From: Methylocella silvestris
GTDB taxonomy: Bacteria > Pseudomonadota > Alphaproteobacteria > Rhizobiales > Beijerinckiaceae
DNA: 64,000 bases
NCBI RefSeq assembly: GCF_002891535.1
Contig: NZ_PDZR01000019.1
Span: 1-64,000 of the forward strand
Reading direction: 5' to 3'
Part shown: in pieces, positions 56,427-64,000 of the stretch
Position numbering within the stretch: position 1 is the stretch's first letter
Layout: every line of letters begins with the position of its first letter
Translations under genes and position numbers: made by a program
The notes under the pieces: model-generated
What the model was told of the DNA's origin: nothing
Databases searched by the model: none
What the model saw: the letters and a program-made list of their open reading frames with translations, nothing else

Positions 56427-57754
56427 GAAAAACGCGCTCCGAGGCTCTCCATCTGCGCCCGAAAATCCGGAAAGCTGGTTGCAATCATGCCGACGTCGTC
56501 GATGACGACGGGCTTTTGCGTAGCGAGACCGAGCACGAGAAAGCTCATTGCGATGCGATGATCGAGATGGGTGGCGACAAGGCCGCCGCCGGAAACCTCC
56601 TCGCGGCCTTCGACGATGAGATCATCGCCGATGATCTGTGGATTGACGCCGCAGGCGCGAAGACCGGCGGCCACGGCTTCAAGGCGATCCGATTCCTTGA
56701 CCCGCAATTCGCTCAATCCCCGCATGCGCGTCTGTCCGCGCGCGAATGCGGCGGCGACGGCGAGAATGGGATATTCATCGATCATGCTCGGCGCGCGGGC
56801 GGCCGGAACATCGACGCCTTTTAGCGCGGCGCCCCTGACGTGAAGATCGGCGACCTCCTCGCCGCCTTCCTCGCGGCGGTCGATGATCTCGATATCGGCC
56901 CCCATTTCGAGCAGCGTCGTCAGCAAGCCGGTGCGCAGGGGATTCATCATCATCGATTCGATGATGATGTCGGAGTTTTCGACGATCGTCGCGGCGACAA
57001 GCGCGAAAGCCGCCGAGGATGGATCGCCCGGGACCGCGACCGGCGCGGGCTTGAGCTCCGGCCTGCCCTGCAGGGTGATCTTGCGCCCACTCTCGCCGAA
57101 CGGCTCGACCTTTATCGCCGCGCCAAAATAGCGCAGCATCTTCTCGGTATGGTCGCGGCTCGCCTCAGGTTCGATCACCGAGGTCTCGCCCGGAGAATTG
57201 AGGCCGGCGAGCAGCACCGCCGATTTGATCTGCGCCGAAGCGACAGGGGACTTATAGGCGATCGGGATCGGCTCGGCCGTCCCCTTGAGGACAATCGGGC
57301 AGCGCCCGCCTTCGGCCTGTGACAGGGTTTGCGCCCCCATCATCATAAGCGGGTCAAGCACGCGCCGCATTGGCCGCTTGCGCAGCGAGGCATCGCCATC
57401 GAGCATCGCGGTAATGGGATGACCGGCGACAACGCCCATCATCAGGCGCATTCCGGTGCCGGAATTGCCGAAGTCGAGCGTCCCTTCGGGCTGGAGCAGC
57501 GAGCCGACGCCGCAGCCTTCCACGCGCCAGCGTCCCGGCGCCAGTCTTTCGACGCGCGCGCCCAGGGCGCGGCAGACTTTCGCCGTGTCGATCACATCCT
57601 CGCCTTCGAGCAGACCGGTAATCTCGGTCGTCCCGACGCTGAGCAGACCCAGAATCAGGGCGCGATGCGAGATGGATTTGTCGCCCGGCGGCTTGATCCG
57701 TCCGGCAAGCGGCCCGCTTCGTTCCGCCGTCAGCCGGCCTGTCGCAACCTCCAT
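56423..57754 (-). CDS. aroA: 3-phosphoshikimate 1-carboxyvinyltransferase (EPSP synthase)
   Basis: Sixth step of the shikimate pathway. The 443-residue protein has [46 protein letters not shown] and the C-terminal [14 protein letters not shown]. The residue that is Ala in the glyphosate-tolerant Agrobacterium CP4 enzyme is Gly here (SGTG), so this sequence gives no sign of that form of tolerance. The ATG after AGAGGA-TTTT is preferred over a GTG five codons upstream. Coupled to cmk. Confidence 0.96.
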   Translation of the reverse strand: MEVATGRLTAERSGPLAGRIKPPGDKSISHRALILGLLSVGTTEITGLLEGEDVIDTAKVCRALGARVERLAPGRWRVEGCGVGSLLQPEGTLDFGNSGTGMRLMMGVVAGHPITAMLDGDASLRKRPMRRVLDPLMMMGAQTLSQAEGGRCPIVLKGTAEPIPIAYKSPVASAQIKSAVLLAGLNSPGETSVIEPEASRDHTEKMLRYFGAAIKVEPFGESGRKITLQGRPELKPAPVAVPGDPSSAAFALVAATIVENSDIIIESMMMNPLRTGLLTTLLEMGADIEIIDRREEGGEEVADLHVRGAALKGVDVPAARAPSMIDEYPILAVAAAFARGQTRMRGLSELRVKESDRLEAVAAGLRACGVNPQIIGDDLIVEGREEVSGGGLVATHLDHRIAMSFLVLGLATQKPVVIDDVGMIATSFPDFRAQMESLGARFS

Positions 57755-57967
57755 AAAATCCTCTTTCACCGCAACCCAAACCCGGAGACGGCGCCCCCCG
57801 AGAAAGGCCCGCCATTGCGGCGCTGGTTAGCATGGCGCCGGACGCCTTGTCATCAAAGGCCGCAGGGCAAGCTCAACTTCCATTTGACATGCGCGCCCGC
57901 GAACACTAACCGGACCGACAAGTTGCGAGGGGCCTTTTGAAGTCCCTTCCCTGCAAGAGGTAAGTCC

Positions 57968-58324
57968 GTGGCCAAACCAGAACTCGGCAACAAGCGTCAA
58001 TGCCAGAATTGCGGCACGCGCTTTTTCGATTTGAATAAGAATCCGATTGTCTGCCCGAAGTGCGGAACCGTTTTCCAGGGCGCGCCGCTCTCGCGCGCGG
58101 CGCAAAGGGCCGCCGCCGCCGATGACGATGAAGAAGCGGCCCCTGCGGAACTTGTCTCGCTGGAGGAGGCGGACGCGGAAGCCGACGCCGACAAGCTCGT
58201 CGTCGCGGTCGACGAGGACGTCGAAATCGAAGTCGCCGATGATCCTTTCCTCGAGGAAGAGGAAGACGGCGACGATGTCGGCGATCTGATCGACGGCGAT
58301 CGGGAGGACGACGAGGAGCCCTGA
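57968..58324 (+). CDS. TIGR02300 family acidic zinc-ribbon protein
   Basis: A 118-residue protein starting MAKPELGNKRQCQNCGTRFF, with two CxxC pairs (CQNC, CPKC) and FFDLNKNPIVCPKCG, which defines the alphaproteobacterial TIGR02300 family. The C-terminal half is strongly acidic (Asp/Glu). The function is unknown; such a protein could bind basic partners or RNA polymerase, but this is not shown. GTG start with AGAGG upstream. Confidence 0.93.
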   Translation: MAKPELGNKRQCQNCGTRFFDLNKNPIVCPKCGTVFQGAPLSRAAQRAAAADDDEEAAPAELVSLEEADAEADADKLVVAVDEDVEIEVADDPFLEEEEDGDDVGDLIDGDREDDEEP

Positions 58325-58347
58325 TCCTGGGGCCATGATCTTTCGGC

Positions 58348-58376
58348 TTGTGCGCCTTTAGGGATGCGGCTATACA
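58348..58376 (+). promoter_or_regulatory. Candidate promoter of tRNA-Ala(GGC)
   Basis: TTGTGC and TATACA are exactly 17 bases apart. The -10 box ends about 97 bases before the tRNA, so the transcript would carry a long 5' leader. Confidence 0.5.
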
Positions 58377-58472
58377 GCGGCCCTTCCCGCCGCGCGAAAG
58401 ATGCGGCGGCGCGGCGCGACGCCGCGTTCGTCATCCAGCCCAACCGGATGACGCGGAAAGCACGAAAGCGAT

Positions 58473-58548
<76 letters not shown>

Positions 58549-58730
58549 AATCCGCTTTCTGGTTGAATTTTTTGATTAAATCGAGATATCGAGGCGGCTC
58601 CGGTCGGAAAGCGAATAGCGCCGGCCGGGCGATGCCGCCGATGCGCCCTTCGAGCGCGCCACGAACCCAATTTATTTTCGGGGATTAAGGGCTTTCGGCG
58701 CAACCGAAGTCCGGGCAAGCCCGTGCGATT

Positions 58731-58759
58731 TTGACTTTATCAATATAAAATTATATATA
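58731..58759 (+). promoter_or_regulatory. Strong candidate promoter of the YkgJ-type gene
   Basis: TTGACT and TATATA are exactly 17 bases apart in an AT-rich island, 37 bases before the ATG of the next gene. This is one of the best matches to a sigma-70 consensus in the window. Confidence 0.7.
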
Positions 58760-58796
58760 GCTTGCGCGGGTCGTTATTCCCCGCTGCGGGAGTGAA

Positions 58797-59525
58797 ATGC
58801 CGTCCCCCGATCCGTCGAACCCTGTCGCATTCTTCACAGCGCTTCGGCGCGGCTTCAGCGAACGGCTGACGCGGCCGCGCGTCAGGGAGGTGGTCGTCGA
58901 TCGGCTGCTCGAAGACTGTTTTGCGGCGCTCGATCAAAGCTGCGGCGATGTGTCGGGGCTCGCCTGCCGGCGCGGCTGTGCGACCTGTTGCGCTGTCCGC
59001 GTCGTCGCGACCGCCCCCGAAATTCTGCTGATCGCACGGGCCATCAAATCGCAGCGCAGGAAAACCGCCGAAGACTTCGGCCGCAGGATCGCCGCGGCGA
59101 CGCGCGCGACGCGCCAGATCGACGAGTTGAAGCGGATGGCGCTTGCCGCGCCCTGCCCCTTCGTCGGTGAAAATATCTGCCTCGTCTACGCGATCCGGCC
59201 GCTCGCCTGCCGCAGCCATGTTTCTTTCAATGAAGCGGCCTGCCTCGATGCGCTCGCGGGCCTGCCCGTCGAAATTCCGGTCTCCTCAATCCATCTGACC
59301 GCGAGAAGCCTGATCCAGAACGCGTTGCAGGCCGCGCTGCGCGACACAGGCTATGGATGGGGAGTTTACGAATTAAACCAGGGACTGAGGATCGCGCTCA
59401 AGGATCATAGCGCGGAACGGGCTTGGCTCGACGGCCGTGACGTGTTTCGCAGCGCGCAGATAAACGACGTCAGCGAGCAGGAAATGGCGCAAGCCTTCGA
59501 CGCAATCAAAGCGCTAGGCGGTTGA
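58797..59525 (+). CDS. YkgJ-type cysteine-cluster protein
   Basis: A 242-residue protein with the CxxxCxxCC cluster (CRRGCATCC, about residues 57-65) and further cysteines in PCPFVGENICLVYAIRPLACR that fit the YkgJ family. These are predicted to bind zinc or iron-sulfur; function unknown. GGGAG lies 5 bases before the ATG. Stand-alone gene. Confidence 0.87.
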   Translation: MPSPDPSNPVAFFTALRRGFSERLTRPRVREVVVDRLLEDCFAALDQSCGDVSGLACRRGCATCCAVRVVATAPEILLIARAIKSQRRKTAEDFGRRIAAATRATRQIDELKRMALAAPCPFVGENICLVYAIRPLACRSHVSFNEAACLDALAGLPVEIPVSSIHLTARSLIQNALQAALRDTGYGWGVYELNQGLRIALKDHSAERAWLDGRDVFRSAQINDVSEQEMAQAFDAIKALGG

Positions 59526-59579
59526 CGGCGATGCGACCGATGAGCGCTGGCCGCGTCGCCCTACGCTCGCGGCCGCGGG

Positions 59580-60485
59580 TCAGCACGGCGCGATCGGCCA
59601 AAGCCAGGCGGCGCCGCGAACGCCGCTCGAATCGCCATGGACGGCGCGACGCGTCTCCGTCGCGATGCGATCGGAAAAAGCATAGCGCCCCATCAACTCC
59701 GGCAGTCCGATATAAAGCGAATCGATGTTGGAGAGGCCGCCGCCGAAGGCGATGACATCCGGATCGACGATATTGATGAGCCCGGCGAGGCCGCGCGCGA
59801 GACGATCGCGATAGAGCGCGAGCGAACGTCCCGCTTCGGCCTCTCCCGCGGCCGCCGCAGCCGCGATTTCACGAGCCGTCAAGGCCGCGCCGGTACGGGC
59901 AAAATGATCGCGGGCGAATCCCGGGCCGGACAAAAAGGTCTCGATGCAACCGGATTTGCCGCAATAGCAGAGCGGCCCCGGACGTTCATCGTCGCGCGCG
60001 AAGGGCAGCGGATTATGGCCCCACTCGCCAGCGATCCTGTTGCGCCCCGACACCAGCCTGCCGTCGACGACAAGGCCGCCGCCAACGCCGGTGCCGAGAA
60101 TCACGCCGAAAACAACGCTTGCTCCAGCCCCGGCGCCGTCCGAGGCCTCCGACAGCGCGAAACAATTGGCGTCATTCTCGATTTTGATGGGCCGCCCAAG
60201 CTTTGCCGCGAGATCACGATCGAGCGCTTTGCCATTTAGAACCGTGCTGTTGGCGTTTTTGACGAGGCCGCTTGCGGGGGAGATGGCGCCCGGCGCCGCG
60301 ACGCCGACGCTGCCTTTGCGGCCGATCTTGGCCTCGACGAAAGCCACGAGCTCCGCAATGACGTCGAGCGTCCCGGCATAGTCGCCTGTCGGCGTCGGCC
60401 GACGTTTGCGGATCAGTTCAGAACCCACGTCGTCGAGCGCCAAGACCTCGATCTTCGTGCCGCCAAGGTCAATTCCGATGCGCAT
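59580..60485 (-). CDS. ROK-family sugar kinase (fructokinase/glucokinase-like)
   Basis: A 301-residue kinase with MRIGIDLGGTKIEVLAL (phosphate 1), VIKIENDANC-like PIKIENDANCFALSEA, GVILGTGVGGGLVVDG, GEWGHNPLP and the zinc motif CYCGKSGCIETFLSG. ROK enzymes phosphorylate hexoses or N-acetylhexosamines. The sugar cannot be told from sequence. Downstream of Dps on the same strand after a terminator. Confidence 0.92.
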   Translation of the reverse strand: MRIGIDLGGTKIEVLALDDVGSELIRKRRPTPTGDYAGTLDVIAELVAFVEAKIGRKGSVGVAAPGAISPASGLVKNANSTVLNGKALDRDLAAKLGRPIKIENDANCFALSEASDGAGAGASVVFGVILGTGVGGGLVVDGRLVSGRNRIAGEWGHNPLPFARDDERPGPLCYCGKSGCIETFLSGPGFARDHFARTGAALTAREIAAAAAAGEAEAGRSLALYRDRLARGLAGLINIVDPDVIAFGGGLSNIDSLYIGLPELMGRYAFSDRIATETRRAVHGDSSGVRGAAWLWPIAPC

Positions 60486-60537
60486 GCAGGACGCCAGTTT
60501 GCCGGATGTTCAATCGCGTTCTGTCTTTATCGGACGC

Positions 60538-60566
60538 AAAAAGAAAAGGCCGGCAACATGCCGGCC
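60538..60566 (-). terminator. Rho-independent terminator of dps
   Basis: On the minus strand a 7-bp stem GGCCGGC/GCCGGCC with a 5-base loop is followed by TTTTCTTTTT. It lies just after the Dps stop codon and is a textbook intrinsic terminator. Confidence 0.88.
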
Positions 60567-60589
60567 CTCCACGGTAAATTCTTCCCGCC

Positions 60590-61132
60590 TCAATGCCCGC
60601 CGCCGTCGGCGTTCCGGCTCGCCTCAAACAAGAACCATGTACGGCGTTCGGATTCATCGATGTAGATTTCGAGAATGCTGGTCGTCGCCGAATCCTTGTG
60701 ATCATCGGCGACCTCATGGGCGGCGCGAAGGGCGGCGGTGAAGCCTTTGTTGTCGGCGACGAGTTCGTCGAGCATATCAGCGGGCGATACGAAGGCGCTG
60801 TCATTGTCCTTGATGCGGGAGAGCTTGCCGATCTCGCCAATCGAATGGATCGCCGCCCGGCCGAGCTTGCGCGCCCGCTCCGCAAGCGGATCGATCGCCG
60901 CGAAAATCTGCTCGCCCTGCTCATCGAGCAGGAGGTGATAATCGCGGAAATGCGGCCCGCTCATGTGCCAATGAAAATTCTTCGTCTTGACGTAAAGGGC
61001 GAAGGCGTCCGCCGTCAGTTTGTTGAGTTCGGCGGCGATCGCGGCGGTTGCGTTGTCGCCGAGGTCGGACGGCGTATGCAGCGCGGTGATGTTGGTGTCG
61101 TCAGCGCGAAGCGCTTTGCTGGAAGGCGCCAT
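60590..61132 (-). CDS. dps: Dps-type ferritin-like DNA protection protein
   Basis: A 180-residue mini-ferritin storing iron and protecting DNA. The ferroxidase-site motif is present: KNFHWHMSGPHFRDYHLLLDEQGEQI (read in parts), with H, H, D and E ligands, followed by HEVADDHKDSATTSIL. Slightly longer N-terminus (about 30 residues) than E. coli Dps may bind DNA. Followed by a strong terminator. Confidence 0.94.
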   Translation of the reverse strand: MAPSSKALRADDTNITALHTPSDLGDNATAAIAAELNKLTADAFALYVKTKNFHWHMSGPHFRDYHLLLDEQGEQIFAAIDPLAERARKLGRAAIHSIGEIGKLSRIKDNDSAFVSPADMLDELVADNKGFTAALRAAHEVADDHKDSATTSILEIYIDESERRTWFLFEASRNADGGGH

Positions 61133-61181
61133 TCTTTAAGATCTCCAAATCGACCCCGGACGCACCGGAAGTCCCGCGCCA

Positions 61182-61215
61182 AAACGCCGCCGGGCCTTCA
61201 ACCGTTCCCGGCGGC
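61182..61215 (-). terminator. Terminator of the DUF533 gene
   Basis: On the minus strand GCCGCCGGG and CCCGGCGGC form a 9-bp stem with a 12-base loop, followed by GTTTTGG. It lies just after the DUF533 stop. Confidence 0.6.
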
Positions 61216-61225
61216 GCCGCTGGCG

Positions 61226-62089
61226 TCAGCTGTGCGCGGCTAGAGACGCCGCCGTCGCGTCGATGTGAGCGACCAGCGCAGGATCAAGCGCCAGAGCGGC
61301 GGCAAGCGACTTCAGAAAATCCAGCTCCTGCGGGCTGCGCGCGACAATATGAGCGGCGGCATAAACCTGCAGCGCCAGCTCTTTCGACGAGCCGACCGCG
61401 GCGGCGATGTCCGTCGCGCTCGCCGGATTTGCGATTTCATGATCGAGAAATTCAGCCGCCGCCTCATCGACCCCAGCGCCCTTGATCTGGCCGATGATCT
61501 GCGCGCGTTGAGCTTGGTCGACATTGCCGTCGGCGGCGGCCGTCGCAACCAGCGTGCGCACCAGCAGCAACGCAGTTTCATTGGTATGGGCGTCGGCCGA
61601 GAAGGGCGTCTCCTGCGGCGGCGCTGTCAATTGCTCAAGGCCGGGAACCCCCTGCGTCAGCGGTTTTCCGTCCTGATAGTTGCGGAACGCCTTGTAGGCG
61701 AGGCCCCCGATCGCCGCGAGGCCGCCGACCCTGGCGAGGCCGCCGGTCGTCGCCCGGCCGCCCGGCGTGCCGATCAACAGCGCGGCGAGGCCGCCGAGGG
61801 TCGCCAGAGTGCCGACCGGATTCTGCTCGACGAGCTCCTTCGCCTTGCCGATATAGTCGGCAGCCTGGGTGCCCTTGAACTGCTCCTGAGCCTGTCCAAG
61901 CACATTGGACAGCGTCGCCGCTGTTTGATTGGCGGCGTTGGTGGTGGCGTCCTTTGCGGCTGCGGCCGCATCGCCGACGGCAGCCTTGCCGCGCTCGATC
62001 GTGTCGTTGACGCTTGCCGCGGCGGCGTCCCCGCCAGCTCCGAGCCTGCCGCCCGCGATCAGGTCCAAAAGCTGCTTTGCGTCGAACAT
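61226..62089 (-). CDS. DUF533 (TerB-like) protein
   Basis: A 287-residue protein. The N-terminal half is Ala/Gly-rich with a likely membrane segment at about 92-112 (GTLATLGGLAALLIGT). The C-terminal half (about 165-285) fits DUF533: NETALLLVRTLVATAAADGNVDQAQRAQI (read in parts), the TerB-like D-G-x-V/I-D core, ELDFLKSLAAALALDPALVAHID. Function unknown, often linked to stress. It precedes Dps on the same strand. Confidence 0.85.
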   Translation of the reverse strand: MFDAKQLLDLIAGGRLGAGGDAAAASVNDTIERGKAAVGDAAAAAKDATTNAANQTAATLSNVLGQAQEQFKGTQAADYIGKAKELVEQNPVGTLATLGGLAALLIGTPGGRATTGGLARVGGLAAIGGLAYKAFRNYQDGKPLTQGVPGLEQLTAPPQETPFSADAHTNETALLLVRTLVATAAADGNVDQAQRAQIIGQIKGAGVDEAAAEFLDHEIANPASATDIAAAVGSSKELALQVYAAAHIVARSPQELDFLKSLAAALALDPALVAHIDATAASLAAHS

Positions 62090-62451
62090 GCGTTTTCTCC
62101 CAATTGCGGCGCGACTTCGAACTATTTCGTCCGATCGCTTTCACCGCTTCAAAAAGATAGAAATCGTCTGCGGATTTTACCTTGCGGATTTTATCGATCG
62201 ACTGTGACAAGCCGATTGGCGTGAGCCGGGCTTTTCCGCTCGACCGACAGTCCGGCCCTGCGCCTGCGGCGAGATTAGCCCTAAGCGGCAAGCCGTCAAT
62301 TCCAATTCACGTGTTCGGACCGCGATCCGGCCGGCTTCCAGTAAAGGTCAAGATGATGGGAGCTATGGCGGCAGGAATTTAAGGACAGATTTTACGTGAG
62401 CTGGAACAAAACCGGCGGCGAAGCATTAGACAGGGTTGGAGGCGCGCCTTC
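62090..62451. other. DUF533-DUF2189 divergent intergenic region
   Basis: About 360 bases without a recognised gene. Divergent promoters are expected but no clear consensus was found. Confidence 0.4.
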
Positions 62452-63324
62452 ATGGCGGCGTCGCCAACCGTGAAAGCCCATCAAAGCAGGGCGCCTGAAG
62501 GAAATCTGGTCATTGGAGCCGCGGTCATGAACAGTTTTCATGTCATCGCCGGGCACGGCGAAACCAACGTCTATCCCAGCGTCCGAAAGATCGGTTTTTC
62601 CGATCTCCGGGCCGCGCTCGCAGCGGGGTTCGACGATTTTCGCGCCATGCCGTCGCATCTTCTTTTCCTTGCGGTCGTCTACATCATAATCGGGGCTTTT
62701 CTCTATCCGTCGACCTCCGGCGAAAACGCCGCGCCTCTTTTGTTTCCCGTCCTTGCCGGCTATGCGCTGATCGGTCCTTTCGTGGCCATCGGGCTTTATG
62801 AGGTCAGCCGCCGCCGCGAACAGGGACTTCCCCATTCATGGCGCAACGCCTTCGACGTTCTGCGCTCCCCCGCCATTCCGTCGATCCTTGCCGTCGGCTT
62901 GCTGCTCATGATCATATTTCTGCTGTGGCTTGCGACGGCGCAAGCGCTCTATCAGGCCCAGTTCGGCGTCTGGGCGCCGCAGTCTTATAGGCACTTTATC
63001 AATCAGCTCATCTCGACTCCCGCGGGACACAGGCTGATCGCGCTTGGCGTCTCGATCGGCTTCGTCTATGCCGTCGCCACTTTCAGCATCGGCGTCATTT
63101 CGTTTCCCCTGATGCTCGATCGGGACGTCGGCGCGGCGATCGCCGTCTACACCTCGATCAAGGCCGTTCTAATATCCCCCGTGGTCATGGCCGCATGGGG
63201 GTTGATCGTCGCGGCCTCAATCGTGATCGGGGTCGCCACCTTGTTTGTCGGCCTCGCGATCCTGACGCCCATCCTCGGCCACGCAACCTGGCATCTTTAT
63301 CGCCGCGTCATCCTTCCCGATTAA
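62452..63324 (+). CDS. DUF2189 multi-pass membrane protein
   Basis: A 290-residue protein with about six hydrophobic spans, beginning near LLFLAVVYIIIGAFLYP. VRKIGFSDLRAALAAGFDDF before the first span, FVAIGLYEVSRRREQG and PLMLDRDVGAAIAVYTS fit DUF2189. Function unknown. GGAGG lies 9 bases before this ATG; an ATG 25 codons later (MNSFHVIAG) with GGAG upstream is an equally reasonable start. Confidence 0.87.
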   Translation: MAASPTVKAHQSRAPEGNLVIGAAVMNSFHVIAGHGETNVYPSVRKIGFSDLRAALAAGFDDFRAMPSHLLFLAVVYIIIGAFLYPSTSGENAAPLLFPVLAGYALIGPFVAIGLYEVSRRREQGLPHSWRNAFDVLRSPAIPSILAVGLLLMIIFLLWLATAQALYQAQFGVWAPQSYRHFINQLISTPAGHRLIALGVSIGFVYAVATFSIGVISFPLMLDRDVGAAIAVYTSIKAVLISPVVMAAWGLIVAASIVIGVATLFVGLAILTPILGHATWHLYRRVILPD

Positions 63325-63503
63325 GATCGATCCGGCTCGCCCAATTTTGCGGCAAGAATTCGGAGGAGGCATTCGTCCTCCTGGCGGGCGCTTTTTGTGC
63401 GCCGGAACCTGATCTCTTCGCAACGCGGTATGGTAATATGTCCTTCATCCGCCGGATTGGCCGCAACGCCGCCGCGCCTTTCAAGTCAAACTGGAGACGC
63501 AAT

Positions 63504-64000
63504 ATGCAGGGGCTGACCCCCGAAGGCCAAAGGCTCATTGACGACATCGCCCTCAGGCATGGCTTCAGCAGCGACGCCGCCTCATCGCTGTTTCATGCTC
63601 TTGCGCTCGGAAATGGCGTTCAGGCCCAGTTCAATCATCCCGAATTCGGCGGCATGGGACAATGGTCGCAGGGCGGAATGATCATGATCGGCGACATGTT
63701 CAACCAGAATCTGAAGTGGCGCGTCAGCGCGCTCTGCGACGATCTCGCCGGCCTTTTGCGCACAGATGGCGTTTTCAACCGTCAACCGCCGCCCTCAACC
63801 TCCTGGCAGGGGCAGAGCTACAATGTGTCGGGAGCCAGCGTCAGCCTGTTCGCGCAAGGCTTTGGCGGCGGCTGGTGGCCGGCCGAACTCGGTCAGCCCT
63901 CCTCCTCCGGCAGTCAGAACGACCTTCAATACGCGTTTTTCCCGGGAGCGCGCCGCCTCGCCATCCGCAAGGGCGAGCGCATCACGATCTATGATTCCGG
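63504..64000 (+). CDS. SHOCT-domain-type protein, N-terminal part (cut by the window edge)
   Basis: At least 165 residues, truncated at the right edge. It begins MQGLTPEGQRLIDDIALRHGF, with QFNHPEFGGMGQWSQGGMIMIGDMFNQNLKWRV (read in parts), known from alphaproteobacterial proteins that carry a C-terminal SHOCT domain (not in view). Function unknown. GGAG lies 9 bases before this ATG; an in-frame ATG at 63438 would add 22 basic residues. Confidence 0.75.
   Translation, partial: MQGLTPEGQRLIDDIALRHGFSSDAASSLFHALALGNGVQAQFNHPEFGGMGQWSQGGMIMIGDMFNQNLKWRVSALCDDLAGLLRTDGVFNRQPPPSTSWQGQSYNVSGASVSLFAQGFGGGWWPAELGQPSSSGSQNDLQYAFFPGARRLAIRKGERITIYDS

Noticed and set aside
56423..57754. Glyphosate-tolerant EPSP synthase
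   Set aside because: The key position is Gly (SGTG) and not the Ala seen in the CP4 enzyme; no basis to claim tolerance.

Overview
The window looks like the chromosome of a GC-rich alphaproteobacterium of the order Hyphomicrobiales (Rhizobiales). The evidence is a two-piece, circularly permuted tmRNA with tag ANDNYAPVAVAA, an SspB-alpha/DUF4169/RHH_4 trio, thyA-folA-hflK-hflC-degP synteny, a TIGR02300 protein, a HisKA_2 kinase and a DUF2189 protein. Beijerinckiaceae/Methylocystaceae is a guess from overall flavour only. The first 19 bases match the Tn5/Nextera mosaic end with one mismatch, so base 1 is probably an untrimmed contig end.

Layout. 1-3.1 kb: tRNA-Pro(UGG), a molybdopterin-fold secreted protein, DUF192, a double cold-shock protein and a sirtuin. 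3.1-8.3 kb: an accessory surface-modification locus. Two tandem membrane-anchored SGNH-hydrolase paralogues (+) converge on an SxtJ / DUF5989 / carbamoyltransferase operon (-). 8.8 kb: an Rrf2 regulator. 9.3-25.8 kb (-): the str-S10-spc translation cluster, rpsL-rpsG-fusA-tuf-rpsJ through secY-adk, with S12, S7, S10, L3, L4, L23, L2, S19, L22, S3, L16, L29, S17, L14, L24, L5, S14, S8, L6, L18, S5, L30 and L15. It stops at adk: rpsM, rpsK, rpoA and rplQ do not follow, and rpoBC does not precede rpsL. 26.2-29.6 kb (-): tatA-tatB-tatC-serS. 29.7-36.5 kb: META-domain protein, orphan histidine kinase, HAD phosphatase, two secreted proteins and UvrD.

36.7-49 kb: AsmA, the RHH_4-DUF4169-SspB operon, tmRNA, then a + strand run thyA - DMT transporter - GNAT - folA - hflK - hflC - degP ending near tRNA-Pro(CGG). 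SspB, tmRNA, HflKC and DegP together make this a protein quality-control neighbourhood. 49-64 kb: small stress-type proteins, an MgtA-type P-type ATPase, AcuI-type reductase, a TonB/TolA-like protein, aroA-cmk, a TIGR02300 protein, tRNA-Ala(GGC), a YkgJ-type protein, ROK kinase, Dps, DUF533, DUF2189 and a truncated SHOCT-type protein at the right edge.

Most of the window is housekeeping. The least understood part is the SGNH/SxtJ/DUF5989/carbamoyltransferase locus. Other unusual points are the broken ribosomal synteny, an L5 with a roughly 60-residue basic N-terminal extension, a SerRS insertion, and four GANTC sites within 41 bp upstream of sspB. I saw no CRISPR array, insertion sequence or prophage gene.
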